Below are positions 52,183 through 62,008 of a stretch of 64,000 nt of DNA, in pieces. Every line of letters starts with the position of its first letter. Position 1 is the first letter of the stretch. This DNA comes from Duganella sp. CF402 (GTDB taxonomy: Bacteria > Pseudomonadota > Gammaproteobacteria > Burkholderiales > Burkholderiaceae_D), in the NCBI RefSeq assembly GCF_900109645.1, contig NZ_FOBG01000001.1:682001-746000 (forward strand). Direction: 5' to 3'. The notes under the pieces were generated by a model. That model saw only the letters and a list, made by a program, of their open reading frames with translations. It was not told the origin of the DNA and did not search any database. The position numbers were made by a program, and so were the translations under genes.

Positions 52183-54408
52183 ATGGCATCACAAAAACCT
52201 AAGATCATCTACACGCTGACGGACGAAGCGCCACTGCTGGCGACTTACTCCCTGCTGCCTATCATCAAGAAGTTCACGGCACCGGCAGGCGTCGACGTGG
52301 TGTCGAGCGACATCTCGGTCGCGGCCCGCGTGTTGGCTGAGTTCCCGGAATTCCTGACTGAAGGGCAAAAAGTCCCGAACACCCTGGCCGAATTGGGCGC
52401 GCTGACCCTCAAGCCGGAAGCCAACATCATCAAGCTGCCGAACATCTCGGCCTCGGTGGCCCAGCTGCAAGCGGCGATCCGCGAACTGCAAGGCAAGGGC
52501 TACAAGCTGCCGGACTTCCCGGAAGATGCCAAGACCGACGAAGAAAAAGCCCTGAAGGCCCGCTACAGCAAGTGCATCGGCTCGGCCGTGAACCCAGTGC
52601 TGCGCGAAGGTAACTCGGACCGCCGCGCGCCAATGGCAGTGAAGAACTACGCCCGCAAGCACCCACACTCGATGGGCGAATGGAGCCAGGCATCGCGCAC
52701 TCACGTGTCGCACATGCACGCCGGCGACTTCTACCACGGCGAAAAGTCCATGACCCTGGACAAGCCGCGCAACGTCAAGATGGAACTGATCACCGATTCG
52801 GGCAAGACCCTGGTGCTGAAACCGAAGGTCGCGCTGCAAGCCGGCGAGATCATCGACTCCATGTTCATGAGCAAAAAAGCGCTGCTGGAGTTCTACGAGA
52901 AGGAAATCGACGACGCCTACAAAACCGGCGTGATGTTCTCGCTGCACGTGAAAGCGACCATGATGAAGGTGTCGCACCCGATCGTGTTCGGCCACTGCGT
53001 GCGCATCTTCTACAAGGACGCGTTCGAGAAACACGCCAAGACCTTTGAAGAGCTGGGCGTAAACGTCAACAACGGCATGGTCAACCTGTACGAGAAGATC
53101 GAAAAACTGCCAGCATCGCAGAAAGACGAGATCCTCAAAGACCTGCACGCCTGCCTGGAACACCGTCCAAAACTGGCGATGGTGGATTCGGCCAAGGGCA
53201 TCACCAACTTCCACTCGCCGAACGACGTGATCGTGGACGCATCGATGCCTGCGATGATCCGCATCGGCGGCAAAATGTGGGGCGCCGATGGCCGCACCGC
53301 CGACGTCAAGGCTGTGATGCCTGAGTCGACCTTCGCCCGTATCTATCAGGAGATGATCAACTTCTGCAAATGGCACGGCAACTTCGATCCGACCACGATG
53401 GGCACCGTGCCTAACGTCGGTCTGATGGCGCAGCAAGCTGAAGAATACGGCTCGCACGACAAGACCTTCGAAGTACCGGAAGGCGGCACCGCCAACATCA
53501 CCGATCTGGACACCGGCGAAGTGCTGCTGACCCAGACCGTGGAGCAGGGCGACATCTGGCGTATGTGCCAGGTCAAAGACGCGCCAATCCGTGACTGGGT
53601 CAAGCTGGCCGTCACCCGCGCGCGCAACTCGGGCATGCCTGCCGTGTTCTGGCTGGACCCATACCGTCCGCACGAAAACGAAGTCATCAAGAAAGTACAG
53701 GTCTACCTGAAAGAGCACGACACCAAGGGCCTGGAAATCTCGATCATGTCGCAAGTGCGCGCCATGCGTTACACCCTGGAGCGCGTCTCGCGCGGCCTGG
53801 ACACCATCTCGGTGACCGGCAACATCCTGCGCGACTACCTGACCGACCTGTTCCCGATCCTGGAACTGGGCACCTCGGCCAAGATGTTGTCCATCGTTCC
53901 GCTGATGGCGGGCGGCGGCATGTACGAGACCGGCGCTGGCGGTTCGGCTCCTAAGCACGTGAAACAGCTGGTGGAAGAAAACCACCTGCGTTGGGATTCG
54001 CTGGGCGAATTCCTGGCGCTGGCCGTGTCGCTGGAAGAGCTGGGCATCAAGGAAGGCAACAACAAAGCCAAGATCCTGGCCAAGACCCTGGACGCCGCCA
54101 CCGGCAAACTGCTGGACAACAGCAAGTCGCCATCGTCGCGCACCGGTGAACTGGACAACCGTGGCAGCCACTTCTATCTGGCGATGTACTGGGCGCAGGC
54201 ACTGGCAGCGCAAACCGAAGACGCGGAACTGGCCGCTTACTTCGCACCGCTGGCCAAAAGCCTGACCGACAACGAGTCGAAGATCGTTTCGGAGCTGAAC
54301 AGCGTGCAGGGCAAGCCGCAGGATATCGGTGGTTACTACTATCCGGATCCAGCCAAGACCGCAGCGGTGATGCGTCCAAGCGCCACCCTCAACTCGGCGC
54401 TGGCCTAA
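52183..54408 (+). CDS. icd: Monomeric NADP-dependent isocitrate dehydrogenase
   Basis: 741 aa, the length of the monomeric IDH II family and far longer than the dimeric enzyme. Recognisable signatures: [20 protein letters not shown] at the N-terminus, [20 protein letters not shown] (isocitrate site), [20 protein letters not shown] and [20 protein letters not shown]. It oxidises isocitrate to 2-oxoglutarate with NADP in the TCA cycle. GAGGGAACG precedes the ATG. Followed by a repeat element that may end the transcript. Confidence 0.98.
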   Translation: MASQKPKIIYTLTDEAPLLATYSLLPIIKKFTAPAGVDVVSSDISVAARVLAEFPEFLTEGQKVPNTLAELGALTLKPEANIIKLPNISASVAQLQAAIRELQGKGYKLPDFPEDAKTDEEKALKARYSKCIGSAVNPVLREGNSDRRAPMAVKNYARKHPHSMGEWSQASRTHVSHMHAGDFYHGEKSMTLDKPRNVKMELITDSGKTLVLKPKVALQAGEIIDSMFMSKKALLEFYEKEIDDAYKTGVMFSLHVKATMMKVSHPIVFGHCVRIFYKDAFEKHAKTFEELGVNVNNGMVNLYEKIEKLPASQKDEILKDLHACLEHRPKLAMVDSAKGITNFHSPNDVIVDASMPAMIRIGGKMWGADGRTADVKAVMPESTFARIYQEMINFCKWHGNFDPTTMGTVPNVGLMAQQAEEYGSHDKTFEVPEGGTANITDLDTGEVLLTQTVEQGDIWRMCQVKDAPIRDWVKLAVTRARNSGMPAVFWLDPYRPHENEVIKKVQVYLKEHDTKGLEISIMSQVRAMRYTLERVSRGLDTISVTGNILRDYLTDLFPILELGTSAKMLSIVPLMAGGGMYETGAGGSAPKHVKQLVEENHLRWDSLGEFLALAVSLEELGIKEGNNKAKILAKTLDAATGKLLDNSKSPSSRTGELDNRGSHFYLAMYWAQALAAQTEDAELAAYFAPLAKSLTDNESKIVSELNSVQGKPQDIGGYYYPDPAKTAAVMRPSATLNSALA

Positions 54409-54414
54409 GTACCG

Positions 54415-54498
54415 CGTCATCCCGGCGTAGGCCGGGATCCAAGCAGAGTGTGCGTATCAGGCGTGCGTTCTATGGATTCCGATCTCCGCCGGAACGAC
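54415..54498. repeat. REP-like palindromic element after icd
   Basis: CGTCATCCCGGCGTAGGCCG-type left arm (54415-54441) and an imperfect inverse right arm ending GCCGGAACGAC (to 54498), each containing its own GC hairpin. Elements starting GTCATCCCGGC...GGGATCC are known dispersed repeats in proteobacteria. It may also act as a transcript end for icd. Confidence 0.7.
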
Positions 54499-54533
54499 AT
54501 TGACTGCCTGCGGCGTCCGTGCGAGGATGCCGC

Positions 54534-55067
54534 ATGAGCAGCCTGTTTGAATGTAGCGTGCTGGCGCCCGATTGGCTGTGCCGGCATAGCGACATCCTCA
54601 TCTATCTGGCGCCGTCGTTGGTATTGGCGCTCCTGATCCGTGCTTTATCGGCGCGGCACCCCTTCTTTTTCCTCTTTACCGTTGCAGGCACGCTGTGCCA
54701 TGAACTGGCCCATTTCGTCGCCGGCATGCTGACGGGCGCGCGTCCGGCCGCTTTCACGGTGATTCCGCGCCGCGTGGGGCAGGGCTGGGAGCTGGGCTCG
54801 GTGCGGCTGACGCGGGTACGCTGGTACAACGCCGCACCCTCGGCGCTGGCGCCGTTCGTGGTGGCGGTGCTGCCGTTCGTCGTCGCTTGGTGGCGCACCC
54901 GCAGCGGGCTGGATTTCCAGTGGATCGATGTGGCGCTGGCGTTTGCCGTGGCGCCGCAATTCCTGGCCTGTTGGCCGTCGAGTACCGACTGGAAAATCTC
55001 GCTGCGTTCGTGGCCCTACCTGCTGATCGGCGCTGGCGGCTGGTGGGCGATCACTATGTTGCGTTGA
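54534..55067 (+). CDS. Integral membrane HExxH protein, M50-like
   Basis: 177 aa from the ATG at 54534. Four or five membrane helices. A zinc-metallopeptidase motif lies inside the second helix (TLCHELAHFVAGM), as in site-2-type (M50) proteases, but the second M50 motif (LDG) is not evident. It could be a small M50-like protease or a membrane protein that only keeps the metal site. The 3' end overlaps the convergent photolyase gene by 14 bases. Confidence 0.75.
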   Translation: MSSLFECSVLAPDWLCRHSDILIYLAPSLVLALLIRALSARHPFFFLFTVAGTLCHELAHFVAGMLTGARPAAFTVIPRRVGQGWELGSVRLTRVRWYNAAPSALAPFVVAVLPFVVAWWRTRSGLDFQWIDVALAFAVAPQFLACWPSSTDWKISLRSWPYLLIGAGGWWAITMLR

Positions 55068-56583
55068 GATCGGCGCGCAGCTGCGCCGACCGTTCACGGA
55101 TGGCGGCGAGGTCTTCCTCGCTGATGCGCTGCAGCTGCTTGTACATCATCGCCATGCGGTGATTGCCTTCCAGGCGTTCCCGGTTGCGGTCCAGGAAGTC
55201 CCAGTACAGCGCGTTGTACGGGCAGGCGCGTTCGCCCACGCGCTGCTTCTTGTCGTAGTGGCAGCCCTTGCAGTAATCGCTCATGCGGTCGATGTAGGCC
55301 GCGCTGGAGATATAGGGCTTGGTGGCCAGCAGGCCGCCATCGGCGTACTGGCTCATGCCCAGCGTGTTGGGCAGTTCCACCCACTCGAAGGCATCGATGT
55401 AAATTCCGAGATACCACTGGTGCAGCTGCTGCGGCGAGAGGCCGGCCAGCAAGGCGAAGTTCCCGATCACCATCAGCCGGTTGATGTGGTGGCTGTGCGC
55501 GTGTTCCAGCGACTGGCCGATGGCGCTGGCCAGGCAGCGCATGCGCGTCTCGCCATTCCAGAACCACCACGGCAGCGGCGTCTCATGGCCGAACGCATTC
55601 AGCTGGTCGTAGCCAGGCATGCGATGCCAGTAGACGCCGCGCACGTATTCACGCCAGCCGAGGATTTGGCGGATGTAGCCTTCCGCCGCCGCGATCGGTG
55701 CCTGGCCGTCGCGCCACGCTTGCTCAACGCGCGCGACCACGGTGTGCGGCGACAGCAGCTTCACATTCATCGCAAACGACAGCAGCGAGTGGAACAGACG
55801 CCAGGCCTTGTAGCTCATCGCGTCCTGGAAGCGTCCGAAGTGCGGTAGCGCGTGTTCGACGAAGGCTTCCAGCTGCTGCAGCGCTTCCTCGCGGTTCAGT
55901 GGCCAGCGGAAGTTGTCCGCCTGCGGCTGGCCGAAGCTGCGCACGCCGGCCGCCTCGATGGTGGCCCATAGCGCGCCGTGATCGTGGCCTGGTCGCGAAT
56001 CGCCGGGTTCCCACGGCGTGCCGCGCCAGGCTTCACGGTTGTCGTGGTCGAAGTTCCATTGGCCGCCGGCCGGTGCGCCGGTCTGGCTGACCATCACGCC
56101 GTGGCGCAAGCGCATGTGACGATAGAAGTGCTCCATCACCCAACGGCTGCGCTGGCCGAAGAATGTGGCCGCCTCGTCGCGCGCGCTGTAGAAATGCTCG
56201 GTGTCGGCTATCTCGGTGTAGATCGACAGAGTGCGCGCGTAGTCGTGCAGCTGTTGGTCGAGCCGCCATTCATCGGGCGCCTGCCATGCCAGTGCGGTGG
56301 CGCGGTAGGTGGCGATCAGCGCGTTGAGATTGTCGGGCAGGGACTGCAGGTTGTCGGCATCGTCGATCGCAATGTAATGGACCTTGTGACCATCCGCATG
56401 CAAGCGCGCTGAGAAGGCGCGCATGGCGGCGAAGATGGCGATGATCTTCTGCGCGTGGTGCAGCACGTAGTCGGTTTCCTGGCGCACTTCCATCAACACG
56501 TAGATGACGTCATCGCGTACTTGCTGGAACCAGCTATGTTCGCAGTTCAGCTGGTCGCCGAGAATCAGGCGCAGCGTGGTCAT
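55054..56583 (-). CDS. phrB: PhrB-type iron-sulfur photolyase/cryptochrome
   Basis: 509 aa. The four cluster cysteines fall at C350, C438, C441 and C454, the same numbers I recall for Agrobacterium PhrB, a (6-4) photolyase with FAD, a lumazine antenna and a 4Fe-4S cluster. N-terminal LRLILGDQLNCEHSW matches the antenna domain; the C-terminal half holds the FAD region (GWREYVRGVYWHRMPGY). Last gene of the nine-gene operon, overlapping the NTF2-like gene by four bases. Light-driven DNA repair is the expected role. Confidence 0.95.
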   Translation of the reverse strand: MTTLRLILGDQLNCEHSWFQQVRDDVIYVLMEVRQETDYVLHHAQKIIAIFAAMRAFSARLHADGHKVHYIAIDDADNLQSLPDNLNALIATYRATALAWQAPDEWRLDQQLHDYARTLSIYTEIADTEHFYSARDEAATFFGQRSRWVMEHFYRHMRLRHGVMVSQTGAPAGGQWNFDHDNREAWRGTPWEPGDSRPGHDHGALWATIEAAGVRSFGQPQADNFRWPLNREEALQQLEAFVEHALPHFGRFQDAMSYKAWRLFHSLLSFAMNVKLLSPHTVVARVEQAWRDGQAPIAAAEGYIRQILGWREYVRGVYWHRMPGYDQLNAFGHETPLPWWFWNGETRMRCLASAIGQSLEHAHSHHINRLMVIGNFALLAGLSPQQLHQWYLGIYIDAFEWVELPNTLGMSQYADGGLLATKPYISSAAYIDRMSDYCKGCHYDKKQRVGERACPYNALYWDFLDRNRERLEGNHRMAMMYKQLQRISEEDLAAIRERSAQLRADLNAT

Positions 56584-56999
56584 GCTGTTGCCGACAGTTT
56601 GCGGCGCAGCCAGCGGATCGGCGCGCCGACCACCGGCAGTTTTTGCAGCAGCTCTTCCGCCGCGTCCCAGTAATCGCGGTGCAGCGTCACCAGCCCCTCT
56701 TCGTTGAAGCGGAAGTGCGATGCGCCGGCGATTTCGTAGACGCGGCCGCGCAGCGTGCAGACAAAGGTCCAGGTGGCAAACGCCTGCTGGCCTTGCACGA
56801 AGCGTTCGCCGATGATGAAGTGTGGATGCTCCGTATTGGCGAACATGTGGCGCATGATGGTTTCAATCTTCGCCACGCCGCGCACGTCGTTGAACGGATC
56901 GCGGAAGTGGGCGTCGGCGGCGTACAGCTGGCCGGCGCGGGCGATGGTGTCCGGCGTCATGGTGGCGTACCAGTCGAGCAGGGCGTCTAGCTTGGTCAT
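56580..56999 (-). CDS. NTF2-like (SnoaL-fold) protein
   Basis: 139 aa from the ATG at 56999, which overlaps the previous stop (ATGA). NTF2/SnoaL pattern: DALLDWYATMTPDTIARAGQ, YAADAHFRDPFNDVRGVAKI and HRDYWDAAEELL. Such small cone-shaped proteins bind or isomerise small ligands. Homologues often sit beside PhrB-type photolyase and SDR genes. Four-base overlaps on both sides show tight co-translation. Confidence 0.88.
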   Translation of the reverse strand: MTKLDALLDWYATMTPDTIARAGQLYAADAHFRDPFNDVRGVAKIETIMRHMFANTEHPHFIIGERFVQGQQAFATWTFVCTLRGRVYEIAGASHFRFNEEGLVTLHRDYWDAAEELLQKLPVVGAPIRWLRRKLSATA

Positions 57000-57772
57000 G
57001 GGTGTACCAGTCGTGAAATCAGCGGGAATCGCAGGCAATAGGGCAGCCAGCGCAGTAGTTTAAGTGCGAGCGTGAAGCGGCGCGGGAAGTGTATCTCGAA
57101 TCGCCCGGACGCGAGGCCACGGCGAATCGCGCGCGCGGCCGCTTGCGGCGTTTGCAGGGCCGGCATGGCGAAGTCGTTCTTGGCCGTCAGCGGCGTTTGC
57201 ACGAAGCCGGGGTTGATCAGGTAGACGCTCAGGCCGCGCGGGCGCAGGTCGACGTACAGCAGTTCGGCCAGGTTGATCAGTGCCGCCTTGGTGGGGCCGT
57301 ACACGCTGGCGTTGGGCAGGCCCAGATAGCCGGCCACGCTGGCGACGATGGCGATGCCGCCGCTGCCGCGTTCCAGCATCGCTGGCAGCACGGTGGAGAG
57401 GCCGGTGTAGACGCTACCGAGATTGGTTTGCAAGGTGCGCGCGGCGCTGGCCGGATCGACTTCCCAGCTGCGTTCGGGGCGGTAGGTGGCGGCGCAGAAC
57501 ACAATCAGGTCGATGGCGCCGAACGCCTGGCAAATCTGCGCGTGACGTTCGCGCCAGGCGTCGACTTCAAGAATGTCGAACGGCGCTACCAGTGCTTGAG
57601 GATGGCCGCCTGCCACCGCCTGCAAACGCTCGGCGCGGCGGGCCGACAGCGCCACGCGGGCGCCAGCCTGCAAGGCTTCCTGCGCCAGTGCCGCGCCGAT
57701 GCCGCTGGAGGCGCCGATCACCCACACGCGCATTCCGGCCCAGTCGCGCAGGGGGAGGTTCAGGGTTCGCAT
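56996..57772 (-). CDS. Short-chain dehydrogenase/reductase
   Basis: 258 aa from the ATG at 57772. Rossmann motif VIGASSGIGAALAQEA, substrate-side NAG-equivalent FCAATY, catalytic Ser in VASVAGYLG and Y-x3-K in SVYGPTKAAL. C-terminal hydrophobic segment (LALKLLRWLPYCLRFPLI) could touch the membrane, consistent with a lipid substrate. Overlaps the DUF3833 gene by 13 bases and the NTF2-like gene by four. Confidence 0.92.
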   Translation of the reverse strand: MRTLNLPLRDWAGMRVWVIGASSGIGAALAQEALQAGARVALSARRAERLQAVAGGHPQALVAPFDILEVDAWRERHAQICQAFGAIDLIVFCAATYRPERSWEVDPASAARTLQTNLGSVYTGLSTVLPAMLERGSGGIAIVASVAGYLGLPNASVYGPTKAALINLAELLYVDLRPRGLSVYLINPGFVQTPLTAKNDFAMPALQTPQAAARAIRRGLASGRFEIHFPRRFTLALKLLRWLPYCLRFPLISRLVHP

Positions 57773-58293
57773 GCGCGCCTCCGGAAGGTCAGCGTCACCT
57801 GGCCAAGTTCGATGCCGAACTTGCGCATGCTGGCGCGGTTCATCATGGTGCAGCGGTCGATCAGGAACATCCAGTCGTCGAACTGCATTTCGTAGGTGGT
57901 GCCGTCGACCGGCAGCAGCAAGGTGTATTGCCAGCGCAGCGCGTTGCCTGCGACCTCGCCTTGGGCCTCGCCCTTGACGTCGGCCGCTGTGCCGCGCCAC
58001 AGGCCGTCGTTGCCGAGCGTCAGGCGCCACACGCGCTGTTGCTTGCTGCCGTCGTCATAGCGGAAACGTTCGTCGAGCGTCAGCTTGTTTTGTTCGCGCG
58101 TGCCGGTGATCTCGACGTGGAAGCGCTTGACCACTTCGCCATTGCGGCGCTGGAACATGCCCCAGGCGTCGGTGGTGCCGGTGAAGTACTCGGCCAGATC
58201 GAGCGCCGGTGTCACCGATTTGTATTGCTGTACGTCGGGACCGGCGCAACCGGCCAGCAGGACGGGGAGTAGGAGCAGGTGTCGTAGCTTCAT
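57760..58293 (-). CDS. DUF3833-family lipoprotein
   Basis: 177 aa from the ATG at 58293. Lipoprotein signal MKLRHLLLLPVLLAGC (lipobox LAGC). The body matches DUF3833: LAEYFTGTTDAWGMFQRRNG, VWRLTLGNDGLWRGTAADV, QFDDWMFLIDRCTMMNRASM. Predicted envelope lipoprotein of a lipocalin-like fold; homologues recur with cyclopropane-synthase-like genes. Function unknown. Confidence 0.92.
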   Translation of the reverse strand: MKLRHLLLLPVLLAGCAGPDVQQYKSVTPALDLAEYFTGTTDAWGMFQRRNGEVVKRFHVEITGTREQNKLTLDERFRYDDGSKQQRVWRLTLGNDGLWRGTAADVKGEAQGEVAGNALRWQYTLLLPVDGTTYEMQFDDWMFLIDRCTMMNRASMRKFGIELGQVTLTFRRRACEP

Positions 58294-59489
58294 GTTGGAT
58301 TCCTCAGGGTTGCCATCGCCAGCAGTTTGAGTAAGCAGGGCAGTACTGCGTAGGCCAGTATCAAACTGGCTCCGCCGCCTGCGCCGGGTTGGTAGCCGAG
58401 CCACGCGAGCAAGGGCAGTGACAGGCCGGCCAGCGCCAAGGCCAGTTTGCCCAGCAGGGTGAACAGGCCGAAGCCCGCGCCGGGACCGAGGCGCTCGCCC
58501 AACGATTCCGCGAGCAGCACCGGCGGCAGCGCGAGGTCGGCCCCCAGTGCTGCGCCGGCGGCGATGCAGACGGCGGCATATGGCAGCAGGTCGCCTGGGC
58601 CGAGCAGCGCTGCGCCGCAAAAGCCCAGCACGGATAGCAGCATGCCGAGTCGCCAGCAGCGCAGCGGGCCTATCTTGCGGGCCAGCGCTGTCCATGCGGG
58701 CAGGCCGCAGGCCGCCGCGCCAAAATAGCAGGCGAGGAAAACGCCGGCCATATGCGGCGCGCCTAGCTGGTCTTGAATGTAGAACAGCGCCAGCGTGGCC
58801 GGGATGGCGACCGATAGCGCATTGATAAAGTAAGGCAGTAGCAAAGCACGCAGCGCGCGGTTGCCCGCCAACTCGCGCACGGTGTCGCGCCAGCCGTCGC
58901 CGCCACTGCGCTTGGCTCCGGACGGCGGCGGTGCGTGACGCAGCAGTGCCAGCATCGCCGCTGCCAGCAGTAGCGCGTAGCCGGTGCTGTAGGCGGCCAG
59001 GCTTGGGCGCACTTGCGCGCTGTCGGCGGCGAGGATAGCGGCCGGTATCAGGCTGGCCGCCAGCATGCCCGCCAGTCCCAGGCCTTCGCGCCACGCGACC
59101 GGGGCCAGCGCGGCTTGCAGGCGTGCGCCCCAGGACAGGTAGGCGATGTTGACCAGGCTGTGCGCGCCGTAGGCCAGCACCAGCATCAGCGCCAGCCACG
59201 CGCCCGGCGAGACGGCCGGCGGCGGCAGCCACAGGGCGGCAAACGCCAGCGCCAGTACCAGCGCGCCGACCATCATCCAGCGGCGCTGGCGACCCTCGGC
59301 GCGATCGAGCAGGTGGCCGAGCAGCGGGTCTTGCAGCATGTCGATCAGGCGCGCGGCAAATAGCACGCCACCGAGCGGCGCCAGCGCGACGCCGAGATGG
59401 GTGGCGTAGTAGGCAGGCAGTTGCACGAACAGCGGCAGCGCCGCCATCGCCAGTGGCGCGCCCAGCAGGCCGTAAGCGGCGTTGCTCAT
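58290..59489 (-). CDS. MFS-family membrane transporter
   Basis: 399 aa, twelve predicted helices, MelB/GPH-like layout (GVLFAARLIDMLQDPLLGHL near residue 40, then DRAEGRQRRWMMVG). C-terminal FGLFTLLGKLALALAGLSL also fits that family. Four-base overlaps with both neighbours bind it to the operon, so it probably moves a lipid or lipid precursor rather than a sugar; that is inference. Confidence 0.88.
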   Translation of the reverse strand: MSNAAYGLLGAPLAMAALPLFVQLPAYYATHLGVALAPLGGVLFAARLIDMLQDPLLGHLLDRAEGRQRRWMMVGALVLALAFAALWLPPPAVSPGAWLALMLVLAYGAHSLVNIAYLSWGARLQAALAPVAWREGLGLAGMLAASLIPAAILAADSAQVRPSLAAYSTGYALLLAAAMLALLRHAPPPSGAKRSGGDGWRDTVRELAGNRALRALLLPYFINALSVAIPATLALFYIQDQLGAPHMAGVFLACYFGAAACGLPAWTALARKIGPLRCWRLGMLLSVLGFCGAALLGPGDLLPYAAVCIAAGAALGADLALPPVLLAESLGERLGPGAGFGLFTLLGKLALALAGLSLPLLAWLGYQPGAGGGASLILAYAVLPCLLKLLAMATLRNPT

Positions 59490-60070
59490 GGCGCGGCGCC
59501 CATCAGACGTTGGCGCAGCCGTTGATCGCGGCTGTCCGGGTTGAGCCAGATGTCGAAGAAGGCGCGGGCCAATGCCTCGTCGTTCAGTTCGGCCAGCAGG
59601 CGCTGGCGGTCGTACAGTTGCATGCCTTTGCCGGGCAGGTAGACGCCGGTCAGTTCATCGCCGTCGCGCACATCGACGAAGGCGGTGTTCAGCAGCGCTT
59701 CCCAGCGTGTCAGTGTCGCGGCGGGCAGCGGCGTGGGGCTGAGGCGGCGGATTTCATCAATGCTGGTGTTCACCAGCCGTTCACGGCTGATGCTGCGGTA
59801 GTAGTGTAGTTGCAGCGCGAATGGCTGCGCGGCGTCGAACGGCCGAGTGGCCGACCACAGGGTGGCGCGGTAGATGCGCAGGCCGAACCACGTCAGGTCG
59901 CCGCCGCCAAGCACCTGCGCTTGCGGCAGCTGCGCGCGCCAGTCGGCGGAGGCGGCGCTAGCGCCAGCAGCAGCGGCAGCGTTGGTCGCGCTGGCCACGA
60001 GGGCCGCCAGCGTCAGCGCGACCAGCCAGCGGCGGCGCTCAGGCTTTGTGCAGGAGGAATTGGACGACAT
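59486..60070 (-). CDS. Chalcone isomerase-like exported protein
   Basis: 194 aa from the ATG at 60070. N-terminal basic region and hydrophobic helix (LVALTLAALVASATNAAAAA) for export. The body has the chalcone isomerase-like fold (GLRIYRATLWSATRPFDAAQ, RDGDELTGVYLPGKGMQLYD). Bacterial members bind fatty acids. The start lies 32 bases inside the end of the methyltransferase gene. Confidence 0.88.
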   Translation of the reverse strand: MSSNSSCTKPERRRWLVALTLAALVASATNAAAAAGASAASADWRAQLPQAQVLGGGDLTWFGLRIYRATLWSATRPFDAAQPFALQLHYYRSISRERLVNTSIDEIRRLSPTPLPAATLTRWEALLNTAFVDVRDGDELTGVYLPGKGMQLYDRQRLLAELNDEALARAFFDIWLNPDSRDQRLRQRLMGAAP

Positions 60071-61244
60071 CGGTACGGCCCTCGTCAAAAGCGGCTTCGC
60101 AGTACGCGAAGTACAAGTCCCAGATGCGCATGAAGTGCTCGTCGAAGCCCTGCGCCACCACCTGCGCGTGCGCGGCATGGTAAGCGCTGCGCCAGCGCCG
60201 CAGGGTCTCGGCGTAGTCGCGGCCGAATGCGTAGGCATCATCACAGAACAGGCCGGCGCGCGCGGCGCTGCGTTCAAAGCGCTTGACGCTCGGCAGCATC
60301 CCGCCGGGGAAGATGTACTGCTGGATGAAGTCGGTGCTGCTGCGGTAGCGCGGGAAGTGACGCTCGTCGATGGTGATCGACTGCACCAGCGCCTTGCCGC
60401 CTGGTTTGAGGCGCGCTTGCACGGTGTCGAAATACTGCGGCCAGAAACGTTCGCCAACTGCCTCGAACATTTCAATCGACACCACAGCGTCATACACGCC
60501 ATCGATATCGCGATAGTCGCGCAGTTCGAGTTGTGCCAGCTCGCCCAGTCCGGCCGCCGCAATGCGCTGCTGCGCGATCGCCAGCTGCGATGGCGAAATG
60601 GTCAGGCCGTGCACGTGGATGCCCTGGCGCGCCGCATGCTCGGCAAAACCGCCCCAGCCGCAGCCGATTTCCAGCACGCGGTCGCCCGCGCACAGCCCCA
60701 GAGAGTTAATCACGCGCTGGTATTTGCGCTGCTGGGCCAGCTCCAGCGGCTGGCTGTAGTCGCCATCGAAGATCGCTGCCGAGTAGGTCCAGCTGCGGTC
60801 CAGCCACAAGCGGTAGAAGTCATTGCCGATATCGTAGTGGCTGTGGATGTTACGGCGGCTGCCGTTGCGTGTGTTGGGACGCAGCCAGTGCCGCAGCCGA
60901 TACCAGCAACGCGCCAGCACGCCGCCGAACACCGCCGGCTCCAGCGCCGCTTCGTTGCGCAAGGCCAGCCGCAGCAGCGCCACCACGTCCGGGCTGTCGA
61001 TCCAGCCTGCGCCCCAAGCTTCGCCGAGGCCGATATCGCCGGCGCGCAAAATGCTGGCGCAGGCGCGCCAGTCGTGCACTTCCAGCGTGGCGGCGGGGCC
61101 GGCGTGGGCATCGCCAAACACCATGCGCGTGTGGTCGGGCGTGATCAGTTCGAGGTGGCCGTGGTTGAGACGGCCCAGCAGGGTCAGGAACAGCCGGGCG
61201 GCGGCGGGCGCGGTCTGTGTGGCGGACGACAGCGTGTGGTTCAT
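60039..61244 (-). CDS. Cyclopropane-fatty-acid-synthase-family methyltransferase
   Basis: 401 aa from the ATG at 61244. SAM-binding motif VLEIGCGWGGFAEHAA, YDIGNDFYRLWLD and EMFEAVGERFWP are characteristic of CFA synthases. The N-terminal domain (residues 1-110) fits the lipid-binding extension. It transfers a methyl or methylene group to an unsaturated acyl chain of a membrane phospholipid. In this gene context it may be a non-canonical family member acting with the adjoining FAD enzyme. Confidence 0.95.
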   Translation of the reverse strand: MNHTLSSATQTAPAAARLFLTLLGRLNHGHLELITPDHTRMVFGDAHAGPAATLEVHDWRACASILRAGDIGLGEAWGAGWIDSPDVVALLRLALRNEAALEPAVFGGVLARCWYRLRHWLRPNTRNGSRRNIHSHYDIGNDFYRLWLDRSWTYSAAIFDGDYSQPLELAQQRKYQRVINSLGLCAGDRVLEIGCGWGGFAEHAARQGIHVHGLTISPSQLAIAQQRIAAAGLGELAQLELRDYRDIDGVYDAVVSIEMFEAVGERFWPQYFDTVQARLKPGGKALVQSITIDERHFPRYRSSTDFIQQYIFPGGMLPSVKRFERSAARAGLFCDDAYAFGRDYAETLRRWRSAYHAAHAQVVAQGFDEHFMRIWDLYFAYCEAAFDEGRTDVVQFLLHKA

Positions 61245-62008
61245 CGGAGCGGCTCCTCGTGGATGGTGGTGTGGTTGGCGGAACGCGGCGGCTTGCGAAA
61301 GAAGGGCACGCCCTTGATCCAAAGGCGCAAGGCCTGCCAGTGAATTCGGAATACGACGCCAAGGCCCAGCAGCGGATAGCGCAGCAGGGCCAGCGCCAGT
61401 GCGCGGTCGCGCATCGGCTCGGCACGGCCAGACAGCGTGGTGCGGATCAGCAGGCCGTCGTGGTCGTGATAATCGAGAGCGGTGCGTGGCGCAGCGCCGG
61501 TCGCATGGAAGCGGAAACGGTAGCCACCAGTCAGCGGACAAAACGGCGACACGTGCATGTGCTTGACGCAGGCGGCGCTGCCGTCGTCCGCTACTTGCAG
61601 CAGGTAGCGGTGGGTTTCGCCGAAGGTGTTGTTGACCTCCGCCAGCACGGCGCGCAGGCGGCCCTGCGCATCATGGCAGTGCCAGAAGCTGACCGGGTTG
61701 AAAGCGTAGCCGAACACGCGCGGGAAGGTTTGCAGCCAGATCTCCCCATCGGCGGCGATGCCGTGCGTGGCCAGCAAAGCGCGCATCCATTGTTGCAGGT
61801 CGGAGCCGTCGTGCGGGCCGTAGTCGCGGGTACGCAGCGACAGTGGGCGGCGACGGTCAACGCCGAACCAGCGCGACTGGCATTCGTCCAGCCGTGCCAG
61901 GTTCAGGCGCACATAAAACACCGGATAGACAAAGCGATGCAGCACCGGCCGCAGGCGCGCATGCATGACACGCGCGTGGATCAGCTGCGCTGGCGCGGAT
62001 TGGCTCAT
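61241..62008 (-). CDS. DUF1365-family protein
   Basis: 255 aa from the ATG at 62008. DUF1365 signatures: HARLRPVLHRFVYPVFYVRL, NPVSFWHCHDAQGRLRAVLA, EVNNTFGETHRYLL and KHMHVSPFCPLTGGYRF. The family is almost always encoded between an FAD amine-oxidase-like gene and a CFA-like methyltransferase, exactly as here, and is thought to act in fatty acid modification. Four-base overlaps on both sides. Confidence 0.95.
   Translation of the reverse strand: MSQSAPAQLIHARVMHARLRPVLHRFVYPVFYVRLNLARLDECQSRWFGVDRRRPLSLRTRDYGPHDGSDLQQWMRALLATHGIAADGEIWLQTFPRVFGYAFNPVSFWHCHDAQGRLRAVLAEVNNTFGETHRYLLQVADDGSAACVKHMHVSPFCPLTGGYRFRFHATGAAPRTALDYHDHDGLLIRTTLSGRAEPMRDRALALALLRYPLLGLGVVFRIHWQALRLWIKGVPFFRKPPRSANHTTIHEEPLR

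Noticed and set aside
52189..54420. 743-aa minus-strand open frame opposite icd
   Set aside because: Mirror frame of the monomeric isocitrate dehydrogenase, which is unmistakable on the plus strand.
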